A stretch of DNA of 16,416 bases, from contig CAAGHV010000157.1 in the NCBI GenBank assembly GCA_900769785.1, positions 1 through 16,416 on the forward strand. The letters run 5' to 3'. The first letter of the stretch is position 1, and each line of letters starts with the position of its first letter. Below, piece after piece: positions 9,301 through 15,958 of this stretch. Source of the DNA: Bacteroidales bacterium. Its GTDB lineage: Bacteria > Bacteroidota > Bacteroidia > Bacteroidales > P3. Below the pieces are notes generated by a model. That model was not told the DNA's origin. It was given only the letters and a program-made list of their open reading frames with translations, and did no database searches. The position numbers and the translations under genes are program-made.

Positions 9301-9367
9301 CTTTTACCTGTGTTATAAACGGCAAAAACAATGCCACGAATAACAATCTCAATAAAATTTTCTTCAT
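3362..9367 (-). CDS. giant multidomain secreted protein with T9SS sorting domain
   Basis: A 2001-residue protein exported by Sec and then by the type IX secretion system, so it should be surface-anchored or released; adhesion or matrix binding is inferred. Residues 1-23 are a signal peptide (cut near VKA|Q). Residues 24-131 are a Cys-bounded domain with a GDGWDGSN motif. The remaining order is FN3 (about 133-228), CUB-like (246-350), FN3 (355-446), unnamed module X (452-631), FN3 (636-720), MAM/jelly-roll-like (722-890), FN3 (893-979), MAM-like (981-1144), FN3 (1145-1234), CUB-like (1246-1354), FN3 (1357-1446), module X (1452-1637), then three FN3 (1640-1911). The last ~80 residues (from VIIYPNP, about 1924) are a classic type A sorting domain, with GTYFIHIYND and a terminal KLVVK. 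FN3 units share the signature YDVYVR.IC. No protease or glycosidase motif was seen. The start is the only Met in front of the signal peptide. A candidate -7 box lies about 100 bp upstream. Confidence 0.93.
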   Translation of the reverse strand: MKKILLRLLFVALFLPFITQVKAQCNNNESMCFITIVMGDVMGDGWDGSNLQVYQGDSLRGTTTLYSGSVDTISIQVCPDSIRLVWNVVGQWNEDCYFEVFDADGNSLYIAEPGDMANIPSGVVDTLAVSCPLCTKPQTFISNANTPTSVSLQWTDNSTVHSIWQVIYGPTGFSLDNLAVVNGIRLTDPLSSTSTTINNLSADTIYDFYVRTICSSNDYSAWLGSVSVRPGSYIMSDEGIDSITTCGTFIYDNGGVIGDYSDNCNSLLTIFPSSVNSLVLLSGTVVLQSNDNITVYNGTTTSSPVLATIMGSGTTPVEISPIMSTTGPLTVKFTSNWSGVASGFELQTSCVDMPTCAPVQDVNIVNVTGGSAMAEWSYIRTLGDEPYGYEVEIVDIATNTVIESTTTMERYYLFAGLNENNAYRIKVRGICNNGDNGFCDSVDFETPCLVGGYVEIADGTFSTSNYPTFINRAYSYTQQIYDASEMNGAASINSISVEVATANVVSQTRTLCIYMGHTGRSTFVSANDNVPTDSLHLVYTGQFTFVPGWNTISFDSAFTYNGIGNLILAVDDNTGSFGQSCTFRAQNNAISKSIYYASNDYDPNPSTSLVSYQGEMNVRNYRNNVVFGAACETGATCVSPDVYVTNIDGNEINLIWAPGLNESLWNIEVKESSESDWILEVSDVLQTSYTITGLEYNTSYDIRITSLCGAETRSTIVSATTGCAEIEQLPFVETFDTWIVGNNEPLNDCWSRLSNYVSTSYAYPNVSSVRFLSDSNSIQMFANTSSYSALILPMFTSSVNSLKVSFSMLKTNGVLNEVQVGILSNPTDITTFEMVAAVDVDSNNVWQSFDISLEEYIGNEGNIAIMLPSTTMGTAYRYIDNIMVSSLQVPCQSITSVTVNNITATSAVVSWEDDLEESAYEVEYGLHGFVRGTGTMDTTSNTYYIINGLSGETNYDVYVYRVCSEADISAPSMVVSFTTPCAEMALPFTENFDDWGIGLTGIFNSCWNRLSSNSNVALYAQVKNVTSNSPSNSMFLKGSDSHWSALVLPKMAVVIDSLQLSFSIKKTSPATHSIHVGVLTNTANISTFVPVDTITITTTNTWQAMQVQLDSYTGADGYIAIRVPAGVYPEYYIDDIEVELIPSCVAPIDIVSAGFQENAIVVDWTEIGIASQWDVCYGPDGFDPNTEQGTTITGITSHPYVIPNLSINTMYNVYVRSICGAGDVGEWSATYLETYPGVYNLNTSGGEIIQACSARIYDDGGIIGNYSNSANGFVVIQPSIPGNIVKVSGTVNTEQMSDYLKIYDGADTNAPILFQGAGSFTNINCISTTGPLTIQFISDYGTNVSGFDLMIQCEEVSCYVVQNLRDSLITASSATIKWAEIGSATEWEVEYGLDGFVRGSGTTMLVNDSSYTITNLQPTTTYDIYVRAICGTNDMSEWQSLQITTGICDDPVIVSIGDGTQSAYDSPFYPYYRYSYSQQIYTASEIGLTQTGQSMDLSSIAFQYINESPITRNISIYLGHTTDSVFASAGDWIDDSELHLVYNGNVNWNNTGSGNWVEIQFSSSFAYNGVDNLVVAIVDNTGTEAPSGFQVQRFSTHNVVGNKSLLWNVDDEQVDISSPSSGRTATYRNNIRLISCGLVCLKPDSLQVQTDRTSATLMWNGVGSYEVAYKETISNEWETEVFVQNTNTYTFVNLYPETAYEFRIRKVCDSVTYSDWILATAVTLEYPCAVPVGVSVEDITYSSAVVSWEVNEEDAESWRIAYGYGNDQSAWDTVVVTTPVATLINLYPSTQYAVYVQRVCNQAVEVYSEWSDVFTFSTAVCEGVTNVIASDVTSNSAIINWTQGSNQTKWEIAYGQEGFTEGNGTNEIVSTTPSFSIQGLESDMIYDVYVRNICDEGVYSAWSAKLQFRTTVAINSVSDDDLNVIIYPNPATNETIISVDRISGQVEFVVVDINGRVIEAESIRCEGSLLKNINVRNLAKGTYFIHIYNDDFNTTRKLVVK

Positions 9368-9464
9368 TTTTGATTACCTATAATTATTTATTATATATTT
9401 TATTTGTTTTACAATAAGCGTATTACATCTATTATCACAACATAATATCCGCGAAATAATATGA

Positions 9465-9472
9465 CAAAGTTA
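9465..9472 (-). promoter_or_regulatory. candidate -7 box for the T9SS protein gene
   Basis: Read on the minus strand this is TAACTTTG, an exact TAnnTTTG match. It would give a 5' leader of about 90 nt. No good -33 TTTG is seen at the standard spacing; the nearest partial match is TTTC with a 17-nt gap. Confidence 0.35.
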
Positions 9473-9517
9473 CTATTTTTTCTATTAATGAAAGATATAA
9501 TAATTATTAAAGACTAC

Positions 9518-9639
9518 TTCTAAAAATTCCACATTCAAACTAAGTACTTGCCTTTTTCTAAAAACTTTTACGTTCCTTACGTTTTTCTAGAAATCTTCCT
9601 AAAAAAATCCACAGATCACTTTCAAAGTAATTTTTAGAA
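9518..9639. repeat. spaced 11-bp inverted repeat
   Basis: TTCTAAAAATT (9518-9528) and AATTTTTAGAA (9629-9639) are exact reverse complements, 100 bp apart. Another TTCTAAAAA and a TTCTAGAAA lie between them, plus a TTACGTT direct repeat (two copies 9 bp apart near 9568-9584). The role is unknown. Low base complexity makes chance plausible. Confidence 0.35.
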
Positions 9640-10126
9640 ATTGCCTAAATAACCATCCCTTCCACATTAGTCTAACTACCATCGCACTTGCATAAAACAA
9701 ATATATTTATAGCGATAAAACTAGCTAATATGTCCTATATAGAGAGTATATCATACCTGCTTATCGGGTTGAATAAAGTATCAAATATTTTGTAATAATA
9801 TACAATCAAAAAGTACCATATTCAGGGAAATGAAACATATATCAAGAGTCAAATTTATCTATATCACATAATAATAATATCCAAATCGGGTGGAATTTTC
9901 AACCATATCACAAATAAATTTGAAGACATATTTTACCTAACGATTGACTGCATATCGCCATACCCATTATATCCTACTATGAAACAATTGACAATATAGT
10001 GTAAAATTTATCATTCAACGAATCATAAATATCAAAAAGTGTAGCAATATACTTTCACAATCATCACATGTTAAAAGGACAAAGGAATCAATTGAGTAAG
10101 TTATTCTCTTGACATATTAGTAATAA

Positions 10127-11042
10127 TTAAAAATGATATCCTAAACGAATAGAGATTACCGACTTTTTTATGTAGTCATTACTTTCAAAAGAAGTTTCAT
10201 GATATTTCTCTATTCCTATTTCTCCATTATCCATAAAAACATACTTTCCAATAAAAACTCTCTTTCCTAAATAATAATAATGAAATCCTAAACTAATCTT
10301 ATCTGAAATTTCTATCCCTGCTCCTAATTGGAATGTGAAATCTGATTTTATAGCAAATTCCAACTCAGTAGAAGTTCTATATTCATAAGTGTGATTTATA
10401 GCATAATCAAGTAGTGAATTTCCCTCATTATATCTCAAACTAGTTTCCAATAATATATCTGTAATTACTCCTATATTAAAACCTAGTCCGAACTCTGCCC
10501 AAATATCCATACGATCATTGTAACTATACTCATAGTTCAACCCCGCAAATATTGGTATATTTACATAATTAGGAAGAGATAACTTCACATCGTACGACAA
10601 CAAATAGCCATTATAATTTCCACCAGAACTATATTTTGTATAAAAAGGAAACTCTGGCTGATTTTCTAACATATCTTCAACGTAGTCAATTTGCCAATTT
10701 TTTATATCAGTAGTTATTCCATTCCAAAAGATCTGTTGATAATATAACCCCCAATCCTTCCAACTGAAAAATGTCAAATTTTACTTTTACACCTAAATTA
10801 AAACCAGAGCCAGCTCCACCATCTTTAACATTGGTCAAAAAAGGATTCCACACTACAATTGGCTGATCATGATACTCTGAAATTGTAGCATCAGCAAATG
10901 CAGACAATGGAATACTTGTCCCTACATGCATTGAAATCTTAGGAGCCTTTAACCTTTCAGACCAATCATTTTGAGCATTGACAGAATTTATAAAAATAAT
11001 AAACAGAACTAATAAACAAATACTAATAACACTTTTTCTCAT
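10127..11042 (-). pseudogene. frameshifted outer-membrane beta-barrel protein (paralogue of next gene)
   Basis: Two overlapping frames together make one copy of the intact neighbour at 11273-12166. The first starts at 11042 with MRKSVISICLLVLF...NSVNAQ (signal peptide) and matches through EGLGVILSTDL, then runs into a stop near 10707. The second frame picks up at IFWNG and stays aligned to the final RLGYHF. The break is at GATCTTTTGG (minus strand; plus 10724-10733), where the intact gene has two more bases between Asp and Trp. No other stop or shift is seen over ~300 codons, so the lesion is recent, a sequencing error, or a switchable tract. If functional it would be a porin-like or unknown-role barrel assembled by BAM. 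An upstream ATG at 11105 is open in frame but lies before the signal peptide. The two proteins look roughly half identical. Confidence 0.8.
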
Positions 11043-11218
11043 TATATACAATACAGTCAAAATATATTTATAACTAAAATAATTTAAAAGAAAAGTTTTA
11101 ATCATCAGTCGTATTTATACAAACAATCTTTGCTTTCACAATAAATACTATTTATTTAAAATACAACCTTTGATTTTAATATCAGAAATTTTCCTACTGA
11201 TACATATGTCTATAAATA

Positions 11219-11255
11219 AGAGTGTGAAGTCATCACTATACCAACCCCACACTCT
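11219..11255 (-). terminator. possible terminator after the intact beta-barrel gene
   Basis: AGAGTGTG (11219-11226) pairs with CACACTCT (11248-11255) in an 8-bp stem with a 21-nt loop. On the minus strand it follows the stop codon at 11273 by about 17 nt and is followed by a T-rich tract (TTATTTATA). The loop is long and the T tract interrupted, so this is moderate evidence. Confidence 0.5.
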
Positions 11256-11272
11256 ATATAATTTATCGACAA

Positions 11273-12166
11273 TTAAAAATGATATCCTAAACGAATAGAA
11301 ACAATTGACGATTTTATTGACTTATTATCGTTTGCATAATTTCCCGAAGCTTTACTAGGCCCTGCTATAGGGTCTTCATATTTTCCTATCAGGTCTCTTT
11401 CTCCTAAAGAATAATAGTGGAATCCTAAGCTAATCTTATCTGAAACTTTTATTCCTGCACCTAACTGAAATGCAAATGTTGCTTTAGTATCAAATTCTAT
11501 TTTATTCTGTGTTTTATATTCGTAAGAATTATCACCATTAAAATCACCTATAGAATTGTCATAGTTATACCTCCAACTACTTTCTAGCACAATATCAGTA
11601 AGTGTTCCGATATTGATACCAACACCAAATTCAGCCCAAAGATCAACTTCGTCACTAAAATCACATTCGTAATTCAAACCACCCATAATAGGTACATTTA
11701 CATAGTTTGGTATAGCAAGTCTAACATCATAAGATTCTTTATAACCATTTGAATTACCACTAGAAGTATATTTATTATAGAAAGGCATTGATGGTTGATT
11801 TGCCAACAAATTCTCAACATAATTTGCTTGCCAATTTCTCAACTCATTAGTTGTACCATTCCAAAATAAATCTGTAGTTACAATAAATCCTAATCCTTCA
11901 ATTTGAGGAATAGCAAATTTTGCTTTAATACCGATATTAAACCCAACACCTGCACCTCCATCCGTAACATTACTCAAAAGAGGGTTCCAAGCAACAATCG
12001 GCTGATTATCTGCCGAAATTGTTCCATTACCAAATGAACCTGCTGGAACAGATGTTCCTAAATACAAAGAAAAATCTACATTTCTTTCATCTTGAGCATT
12101 TACAGATCCAAATGTTAAAATTGCTGTAAATACCAAAGCACCAATTTTAATAATACTTTTTCTCAT
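11273..12166 (-). CDS. outer-membrane beta-barrel protein
   Basis: A 297-residue protein with a Sec signal peptide (MRKSIIKIG...GSVNAQ, cut near residue 24). Alternating hydrophobic/polar strands follow, such as GAGVGFNIGIKAKF, VDLWAEFGVGINIG, ATFAFQLGAGIKV and ISLGFHYYSLGER. The C-terminal strand SIVSIRLGYHF ends in Phe, the usual BAM recognition signal, so it should sit in the outer membrane as a small barrel of perhaps 8-12 strands. It resembles the generic PorT/OmpA-barrel-like families of Bacteroidota, but I cannot assign a transported substrate. A tandem, frameshifted paralogue lies immediately downstream. The two copies are identical around the stop codon and last codons (about 29 bp), consistent with tandem duplication and divergence. 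A TTG-N21-TAACCTTTG promoter-like arrangement lies just upstream. Confidence 0.87.
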   Translation of the reverse strand: MRKSIIKIGALVFTAILTFGSVNAQDERNVDFSLYLGTSVPAGSFGNGTISADNQPIVAWNPLLSNVTDGGAGVGFNIGIKAKFAIPQIEGLGFIVTTDLFWNGTTNELRNWQANYVENLLANQPSMPFYNKYTSSGNSNGYKESYDVRLAIPNYVNVPIMGGLNYECDFSDEVDLWAEFGVGINIGTLTDIVLESSWRYNYDNSIGDFNGDNSYEYKTQNKIEFDTKATFAFQLGAGIKVSDKISLGFHYYSLGERDLIGKYEDPIAGPSKASGNYANDNKSIKSSIVSIRLGYHF

Positions 12167-12184
12167 CTTGTGTACATTTTATTA

Positions 12185-12228
12185 TAACCTCTGCCCAAAG
12201 GTTAGTAAATAATCTATAACTAAAACAA
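12185..12228 (-). promoter_or_regulatory. promoter-like region with inverted repeat for the beta-barrel gene
   Basis: On the minus strand TTG (12228-12226) is followed after 21 nt by TAACCTTTG (12204-12196), a -7-like box with one extra base relative to TAnnTTTG. The box overlaps an inverted repeat, TAACCT-N8-AGGTTA (12185-12204). The arrangement would give a 5' leader of about 25 nt. The overlap could allow repressor control, but this is inference. Confidence 0.35.
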
Positions 12229-12290
12229 TAGAAAAGTGTGGGCATCAAAACAAGAACACTTCTCTACAATAATGATACGAATGATAAGAT

Positions 12291-12323
12291 TACTTTTGCA
12301 ATACCATTCATTTTGCAAAAGTA
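12291..12323. repeat. perfect 11-bp inverted repeat containing TAnnTTTG on both strands
   Basis: TACTTTTGCAA (12291-12301) and TTGCAAAAGTA (12313-12323) are exact reverse complements around an 11-nt spacer. Each arm contains TACTTTTG, an exact -7 consensus, one reading on each strand. The minus-strand copy could serve the beta-barrel gene about 140 nt downstream. It could equally be a dyad operator. Confidence 0.55.
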
Positions 12324-12562
12324 CAACATTTTTCTCAAACTTATATATATATTTAATAAATAATTAAAAATATTTTCCAACCATTTGATTAAAACAATAA
12401 TACAAACTCATATTTTTCGCCCTAATAAAAAAAACGCCACCCTACATACATAATAAAAATCCACCAAATCTATTTTCTCATATCATAATCAACTAACGAT
12501 GGGTAAAATTAAATAAGGAGATCATATTCAAATAATTAAACAATATCTTTCACTTATCCATC

Positions 12563-14473
12563 TTATTTTCTCCGTATTACCTTGTCTATTTCGCAGATCT
12601 TAGACACAATTGAATCAACATCTATATGACATTCTTTGTGTAATTCTCTTAAACTTCCATGGGTTATAAAAGCATCAGGTATTCCCATACGATGTACCAA
12701 TAGTGGCAACTTATTATCGGCTACAAATTCTGCCACAGCACTACCCATACCACCATTTAGTACTCCATCTTCTATTGTTACAACATGTGTATAAGTTTTC
12801 GCCACTTCATATATAAGACTTTCATCTAGTGGTTTTAGGAATCTCATATCATAAACACCTACAGTCACGCCCAAATTATCGGCAATAGCAGCAGCCTGCA
12901 TTGCAGTATTACCTATATGTCCTATAGATAATATTGCTATATTATTACCCCTTCTTAGACAACGACCTTTGCCTATCTCTATTTCTTTAAATGTCTTTTT
13001 CCAATCAACATGTACACCGGTGCCGCGTGGATAACGTATAACAAATGGACCTACACCATCTATTTGAGCTGTGTACATCATGTTACGCAACTCATGTTCA
13101 TCTAATGGTGAAGCTATAATAAGGTTGGGTATCGGACGGAAATAAGCATAATCAAACACTCCATGATGGGTAGCACCATCCTCGCCAACAAGACCTCCAC
13201 GATCCAAACAGAATACCACCGGCAACTTTTGTAATGCCACATCGTGTATCACTTGATCATAGGCTCGTTGCATAAACGAGGAATATATATTACAGAAAGG
13301 CACCATACCTTGTGCCGCCAATCCTGCTGCAAAGGTAACAGCATGTTGCTCAGCTATGCCCACATCAAAAGCTCGATTAGGCATTTTTTCCATCATAATA
13401 TTAAGCGAACATCCAGTGGGCATCGCCGGAGTAATCCCTAATATTTTATTGTTCTTTTCGGCTAATTCTACTATAGTATAACCAAAAACATCCTGATATT
13501 TCAATGATTTATTTTCATTATTGGCTACTACTTGTTTTCCCGTATTGGCATCAAACAATCCCGGAGCATGATATATAATAGGATTCTTTTCGGCCTCTTC
13601 TAATCCCTTACCTTTGCGAGTAACAATATGCAAAAGCTTAGGTCCTTGTATATTGCTTAACTTACCAAGTATCTTTATAAGATTTTCCACATCATGCCCG
13701 TCTATAGGGCCAAAGTAGCGGAAGTTCAATGCCTCAAATAAGTTACTCTGTTTTACCAATGCCGATTTAATTGATACACCTAGTTTTCGAAAGAAGTTTT
13801 TTTGCTTACGTCCTTTGTGATCTTCGCCATACAAGTTCCATATTTTATTTTTTAAACGGTTATACATAGCCGATGTTGTTATGGAAGTAAGGTAATGACT
13901 TAGGGCTCCCACACTTTTGTCTATAGCTATTCCATTGTCGTTAAGGATAACTAGCAAATTGGCTTTAGAGACACCCGCATGGTTCAATCCTTCGAAAGCC
14001 ATACCTCCGGTCATAGAGCCATCGCCTATTACAGCTATATGCTGACGCGTAGCATTACCTTCAATACTCGAAGCTATTGCCATACCCAAAGCTGCCGATA
14101 TGGAAGTAGATGAATGACCGGTACCAAAAGAATCATACTCACTTTCATCCATTTTTGGAAAACCACTAAGTCCATTATAAGTACGTATTGTATGGAAGCG
14201 ATCTTTTCTTCCGGTAATAATTTTATGAGAATAGGCCTGGTGCCCCACGTCCCAAACAAGTTTGTCGTCGGGAGTATTGAACACATAGTGTAGAGCAACA
14301 GTAAGTTCTACTGTCCCAAGGCTGGATGCCAAATGCCCGGGATTGTTTGCCAATACATCAATTATGTAGGCACGTAACTCGTCACACAAACATTTAAGCT
14401 CCTCGGAGTTCAGTTTTTTCAAATCTGCAGGCGTATTAACCTTCTCTAAAACATTATATTGTACCTTTTCCAT
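12563..14473 (-). CDS. dxs: 1-deoxy-D-xylulose-5-phosphate synthase
   Basis: Thiamine-diphosphate enzyme that condenses pyruvate and glyceraldehyde 3-phosphate to DXP, the first step of the MEP isoprenoid pathway and a precursor source for thiamine and pyridoxal. It has 636 residues, a normal family length. Family signatures are in order: NNPGHLASSLG with the active-site His (about residue 47), DVGHQAYSHK, the cofactor motif GDGSMTGG (about 150) followed by LNDN, FGPIDGHD, the catalytic Glu in VGIAEQHAVT (about E375), DRGGLVGEDGATHHG and RYPRGTG. The frame extends to an ATG at 14503. I choose 14473 because MEKVQYNVLEKVNTPADLKKL fits the usual N-terminus and because a -7 box (14492-14499) would place the transcript start downstream of 14503. 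The lamin-tail gene lies 71 bp upstream on the same strand, but that promoter suggests dxs is transcribed independently. Confidence 0.97.
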   Translation of the reverse strand: MEKVQYNVLEKVNTPADLKKLNSEELKCLCDELRAYIIDVLANNPGHLASSLGTVELTVALHYVFNTPDDKLVWDVGHQAYSHKIITGRKDRFHTIRTYNGLSGFPKMDESEYDSFGTGHSSTSISAALGMAIASSIEGNATRQHIAVIGDGSMTGGMAFEGLNHAGVSKANLLVILNDNGIAIDKSVGALSHYLTSITTSAMYNRLKNKIWNLYGEDHKGRKQKNFFRKLGVSIKSALVKQSNLFEALNFRYFGPIDGHDVENLIKILGKLSNIQGPKLLHIVTRKGKGLEEAEKNPIIYHAPGLFDANTGKQVVANNENKSLKYQDVFGYTIVELAEKNNKILGITPAMPTGCSLNIMMEKMPNRAFDVGIAEQHAVTFAAGLAAQGMVPFCNIYSSFMQRAYDQVIHDVALQKLPVVFCLDRGGLVGEDGATHHGVFDYAYFRPIPNLIIASPLDEHELRNMMYTAQIDGVGPFVIRYPRGTGVHVDWKKTFKEIEIGKGRCLRRGNNIAILSIGHIGNTAMQAAAIADNLGVTVGVYDMRFLKPLDESLIYEVAKTYTHVVTIEDGVLNGGMGSAVAEFVADNKLPLLVHRMGIPDAFITHGSLRELHKECHIDVDSIVSKICEIDKVIRRK

Positions 14474-14491
14474 ATCCTTATAAACGATTTG

Positions 14492-14499
14492 CAAATGTA
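14492..14499 (-). promoter_or_regulatory. candidate -7 box for dxs
   Basis: Read on the minus strand it is TACATTTG, an exact TAnnTTTG match. The transcript would start near 14485, about 12 nt before the dxs ATG at 14473. A TTTG occurs 12 nt further upstream, closer than the usual spacing. This site helps decide the dxs start. Confidence 0.45.
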
Positions 14500-14544
14500 C
14501 CAATTATTTTTCAAAATATCCACTGTATTGATATTTTTATACAT

Positions 14545-15483
14545 TTATTTCAACATTAGAGTAGCAACCCTTTTAATAACTTGTACATTTCCTTTAGCGT
14601 CGTAAACCTCTATATATATAATATAATTACCTATTCTACACCTGTTTCCATTCTGGTCACTGCCATCCCAAACAATGATTCCACTAGTTCCTAAAAGAGC
14701 ATTTCTCTCCAACGCTTTCAGCAACCGTCCTTGCTCATCGAACACCAAAATATTAGCAAGAAGATTACCTTCGCTGATAGAATAGGTAATATTTAGCAAA
14801 TCGTTGTAACCATCATTATCTGGCGAAAAAATATTTGGTTCTACAGCAAAAGCCTCGTCTGATACAATCATATTCACTGCTTGTGAATTTCGATACGTAG
14901 GCGTTGCCCACCCCGACGACTTTGCTGCCGAGTGCCAATTGCCAGCACTATTGGTTGGTTGTTCAAATGAACGACGCTCCAACGACACGCCTTCCACATC
15001 AGTAAGCCAGCGGTAATGAAGGTCTTCCGCATAGTCGAAACGATCTATTATCGTACTATCTTTCAACGATACCACAACCACACCTTGCCGATTAGAATAG
15101 GCAGGCATCTTCTTCATGACCACCAATTTACTACTATTTCTTACAGTGTAATACCTATGTATGGCATCAGCATCAATGGTAAGCACCATATAATCTTGTG
15201 GCAACAGAAAAACCGAATCAGGCAAGGCTACCATGGTTTTCAGCCTCTGCAAATCGACATCCCACGTTGCCAACCGAATATTGTTCATCAGAATAGTATC
15301 TGTAGTATTATTGTAAAGTTCCACAAAATCCTCACCATCATCGTAAGGATTAAATAACACCTCGTTAATAAGAATATCGCCTGGAGCAATATTGTCAACA
15401 ACTATACTTTTGCCATTTTGGGCAAAAATACTCCCCAAGAAACAACATGCAACCATCAATAGTAGCATTAAAAATTTTCTCAT
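14545..15483 (-). CDS. exported lamin-tail domain protein with FlgD-Ig-like C-terminus
   Basis: A 312-residue exported protein. Residues 1-21 are a signal peptide (MRKFLMLLLMVACCFLGSIFA|Q). A lamin-tail-like domain starts at DILINEVLFNPYDDGEDFVELYNN (about 36-60) and runs to near residue 195, where SLERRSFEQPTNSAGNWHSA is typical of bacterial lamin-tail domains. The C-terminal ~95 residues begin EPNIFSPDNDGYNDLL, pass VWDGSDQNGNRCRIGNYIIYIEV and end KRVATLMLK. They resemble FlgD-Ig/CHU_C-type domains that in Bacteroidota act as T9SS C-terminal sorting signals. Surface exposure is therefore likely but inferred, and the binding partner is unknown. The protein is short for its family, many members of which carry several such domains. 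It lies upstream of dxs on the same strand, and no functional link is evident. Confidence 0.85.
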   Translation of the reverse strand: MRKFLMLLLMVACCFLGSIFAQNGKSIVVDNIAPGDILINEVLFNPYDDGEDFVELYNNTTDTILMNNIRLATWDVDLQRLKTMVALPDSVFLLPQDYMVLTIDADAIHRYYTVRNSSKLVVMKKMPAYSNRQGVVVVSLKDSTIIDRFDYAEDLHYRWLTDVEGVSLERRSFEQPTNSAGNWHSAAKSSGWATPTYRNSQAVNMIVSDEAFAVEPNIFSPDNDGYNDLLNITYSISEGNLLANILVFDEQGRLLKALERNALLGTSGIIVWDGSDQNGNRCRIGNYIIYIEVYDAKGNVQVIKRVATLMLK

Positions 15484-15489
15484 TTTCAG

Positions 15490-15494
15490 CCTCC
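15490..15494 (-). promoter_or_regulatory. strong Shine-Dalgarno site before the lamin-tail gene
   Basis: On the minus strand GGAGG lies 6 nt before the ATG at 15483. Bacteroidota mRNAs usually lack a clear Shine-Dalgarno sequence, so this match is unusual for the window and supports the chosen start. Confidence 0.5.
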
Positions 15495-15885
15495 ATAAAT
15501 TTTATATTTGATAACGCAACTTTCCCTGCTTTATTTCCCCACATATATTATTGTGTACATATTTGCGTATTTTCAGCCTGTAGCTTTCATCATTGCCAAC
15601 AGTAGCATTTCTGTATATATCCAAGAAACATATTTAACAACAATGCTAAAATTGCAATACTTTAACACCAATTCATTTAACACGAAAATATAGATATTTC
15701 CCGACAAAAGACTTGTAAAAGATAAATAATTGCAACATTTCGCAATACAAGTTATAGAACACTGATAATCAAAAACAGACAAAACAAGTATAATGATATA
15801 GTATAACAGAAATAAGACCCTACTATGGCAAACATGATACTATACCGATAAAAACTATCCACTTAGATGATGCAAAGCGGCAGTA

Positions 15886-15958
15886 TACGTGATCTAATTC
15901 GTCAACACACGTGATAAAAACCACCGATATACACGTGCAAAATCCAATAAATACACGA
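15886..15958. repeat. regularly spaced ACGTG motif series
   Basis: TACGTG (15886), CACGTG (15908), CACGTG (15932) and CACGAA (15954) start at intervals of 22, 24 and 22 bp, about two helical turns. Most are preceded by AC or ATA and followed by A-rich sequence. A further TACG occurs at 15992. Even spacing is consistent with repeated protein-binding sites. No replication or regulator gene is seen nearby. Confidence 0.4.

Larger units (their letters stand above)
9368..10126. other. 759-bp AT-rich intergenic region
   Basis: No credible coding frame on either strand and no tRNA-like structure. Visible items are a candidate -7 box for the 6-kb gene (9465-9472), an 11-bp inverted repeat (9518-9528 with 9629-9639) and further TTCTAAAAA/TTTTTAGAA copies between them. 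The 3' untranslated end of the frameshifted beta-barrel gene falls in the last part. I see nothing specific in roughly 9700-10080. Confidence 0.6.
12167..12562. other. 396-bp AT-rich intergenic region
   Basis: No coding frame. It holds the upstream region of the beta-barrel gene and the 3' side of dxs, both on the minus strand. Two inverted repeats stand out, at 12185-12204 and 12291-12323. The stretch 12330-12540 is mostly A/T with nothing recognisable. No hairpin terminator for dxs was found. Confidence 0.55.

Noticed and set aside
9881..9925. CCAAATCGG and TGGAATTTTCAACC here resemble pieces of the palindrome-rich element near 3331-3356, in permuted order.
   Set aside because: The shared pieces are short (9 and about 12 bases with mismatches) and permuted. 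In AT-rich DNA this is not distinguishable from chance.
9368..10126. A CRISPR array or tRNA in the long gene-free stretch.
   Set aside because: No regularly spaced repeats and no cloverleaf-like or TTCRA-type T-loop motif were found on reading both strands.
10707..11105. Programmed ribosomal frameshifting joining the two halves of the beta-barrel gene.
   Set aside because: CTTTTGG is not a recognised slippery heptamer, no downstream structure was seen, and the intact paralogue needs no shift. Mutation or sequencing error is simpler.
15482..15611. An 11-bp direct repeat ATTTTCAGCCT (15482 and 15569) and a near-copy of AATGCTACT.TTG upstream of the lamin-tail gene, suggesting a duplicated gene start.
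   Set aside because: The pieces occur in a different order in the two places, and the upstream frame is short and unlike a signal peptide. Probably coincidence.
15508..15693. 61-codon plus-strand frame with hydrophobic start.
   Set aside because: Composition is driven by A/T and there are no supporting signals. It overlaps another equally poor frame on the opposite strand.
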